Shown here in pieces: positions 5,302-5,466 of a DNA stretch of 5,466 nt. Below the pieces are notes generated by a model. That model saw nothing but the letters and a program-made list of their open reading frames with translations, was not told the origin of the DNA and did no database searches. The translations under genes and the position numbers were made by a program. The stretch's first letter is position 1; every line of letters begins with the position of its first letter. The stretch covers positions 1 to 5,466 of the forward strand of contig PTKD01000136.1 in the NCBI GenBank assembly GCA_002938115.1, in the 5' to 3' direction. This stretch comes from Alphaproteobacteria bacterium MarineAlpha9_Bin7 (lineage in GTDB: Bacteria > Pseudomonadota > Alphaproteobacteria > UBA7887).

Positions 5302-5466
5302 ATGACGGCGGAGGTGATTGTATTACCCGGCGAAGGGATTGGTCCTGAGGTCATTGCTGAGGCGGTAAAAGTGTTGGAGTGGTTCCGAAAGCACCGTGAC
5401 GTCCACCTGATGATTCGCTGTGAGCTGTACGGTACAGGCGCTTACGAAAAATATGGCGTTATAGTT
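5302..5466 (+). CDS. Isocitrate/isopropylmalate dehydrogenase family protein, N-terminal part only
   Basis: The first 55 codons are in the window and the frame is open to the right edge. The N-terminus has LPGEGIGPEV (residues 8-17), the first-strand loop of the beta-decarboxylating dehydrogenases (LeuB, isocitrate, tartrate and homoisocitrate dehydrogenases), followed by AEAVKVLEW and, after a second strand, YGTGAYEKYGVIV at the edge. E11 replaces the Asp of the usual LPGDGIGPE. These enzymes oxidise a 2-hydroxy acid with NAD(P) and usually decarboxylate it; the residues that set the substrate lie beyond the window, so I give no gene symbol. The ATG at 5302 has AGAGG (5292-5296) five bases upstream. 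In-frame GTG codons at 5296 and 5299 and an ATG at 5284 are less likely alternatives, and TGA TGA at 5278-5283 blocks anything earlier. The gene diverges from the PcaD-like hydrolase. Confidence 0.85.
   Translation, partial: MTAEVIVLPGEGIGPEVIAEAVKVLEWFRKHRDVHLMIRCELYGTGAYEKYGVIV

Overview
The window looks like chromosomal DNA from a bacterium, most likely a proteobacterium. Genes are tightly packed and overlapping, Shine-Dalgarno sites are GGAG/AGGAGG-like, base composition is moderate (neither GC-rich nor AT-rich by eye), and the gene set is a high-affinity ABC importer beside small-molecule catabolic enzymes. Genus cannot be told from the sequence. I see no rRNA, tRNA, insertion sequence, CRISPR array or phage gene.

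Layout. Bases 1-131 hold no convincing gene, only possible tails of an upstream gene and a short ORF. A five-gene plus-strand operon follows: a short-chain dehydrogenase/reductase (132-932), two inner-membrane permeases of the LivH and LivM types (934-1815 and 1819-2766), and two ATPases of the LivG and LivF types (2766-3482 and 3472-4203). Gaps are 1 to 3 bases or small overlaps, so the five are probably co-transcribed and translationally coupled. A minus-strand alpha/beta hydrolase resembling 3-oxoadipate enol-lactonase (PcaD) converges on the operon with 15 bases between the stops. A 285-base divergent region (5017-5301) separates it from a plus-strand isocitrate/isopropylmalate dehydrogenase-family gene, of which only the first 55 codons lie in the window.

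How they may work together. The importer belongs to the branched-chain amino acid/hydrophobic amino acid uptake (HAAT) group, whose members also carry amides, urea, aromatic acids and other carboxylates. No periplasmic binding protein is present, so the substrate cannot be assigned. An SDR as first operon gene, a lactonase-like hydrolase and a decarboxylating dehydrogenase-type gene nearby suggest uptake and breakdown of an organic or aromatic-derived acid rather than plain leucine uptake. That is inference from context.

I did not find a clear undescribed system. The points most worth a second look are the divergent regulatory region (a near-perfect inverted repeat overlapping a good -10 element and a 13-codon ORF with a strong ribosome site), the unusual catabolic gene combination, the atypical signature motif of the LivG-type ATPase, and the non-ATG starts in the operon.
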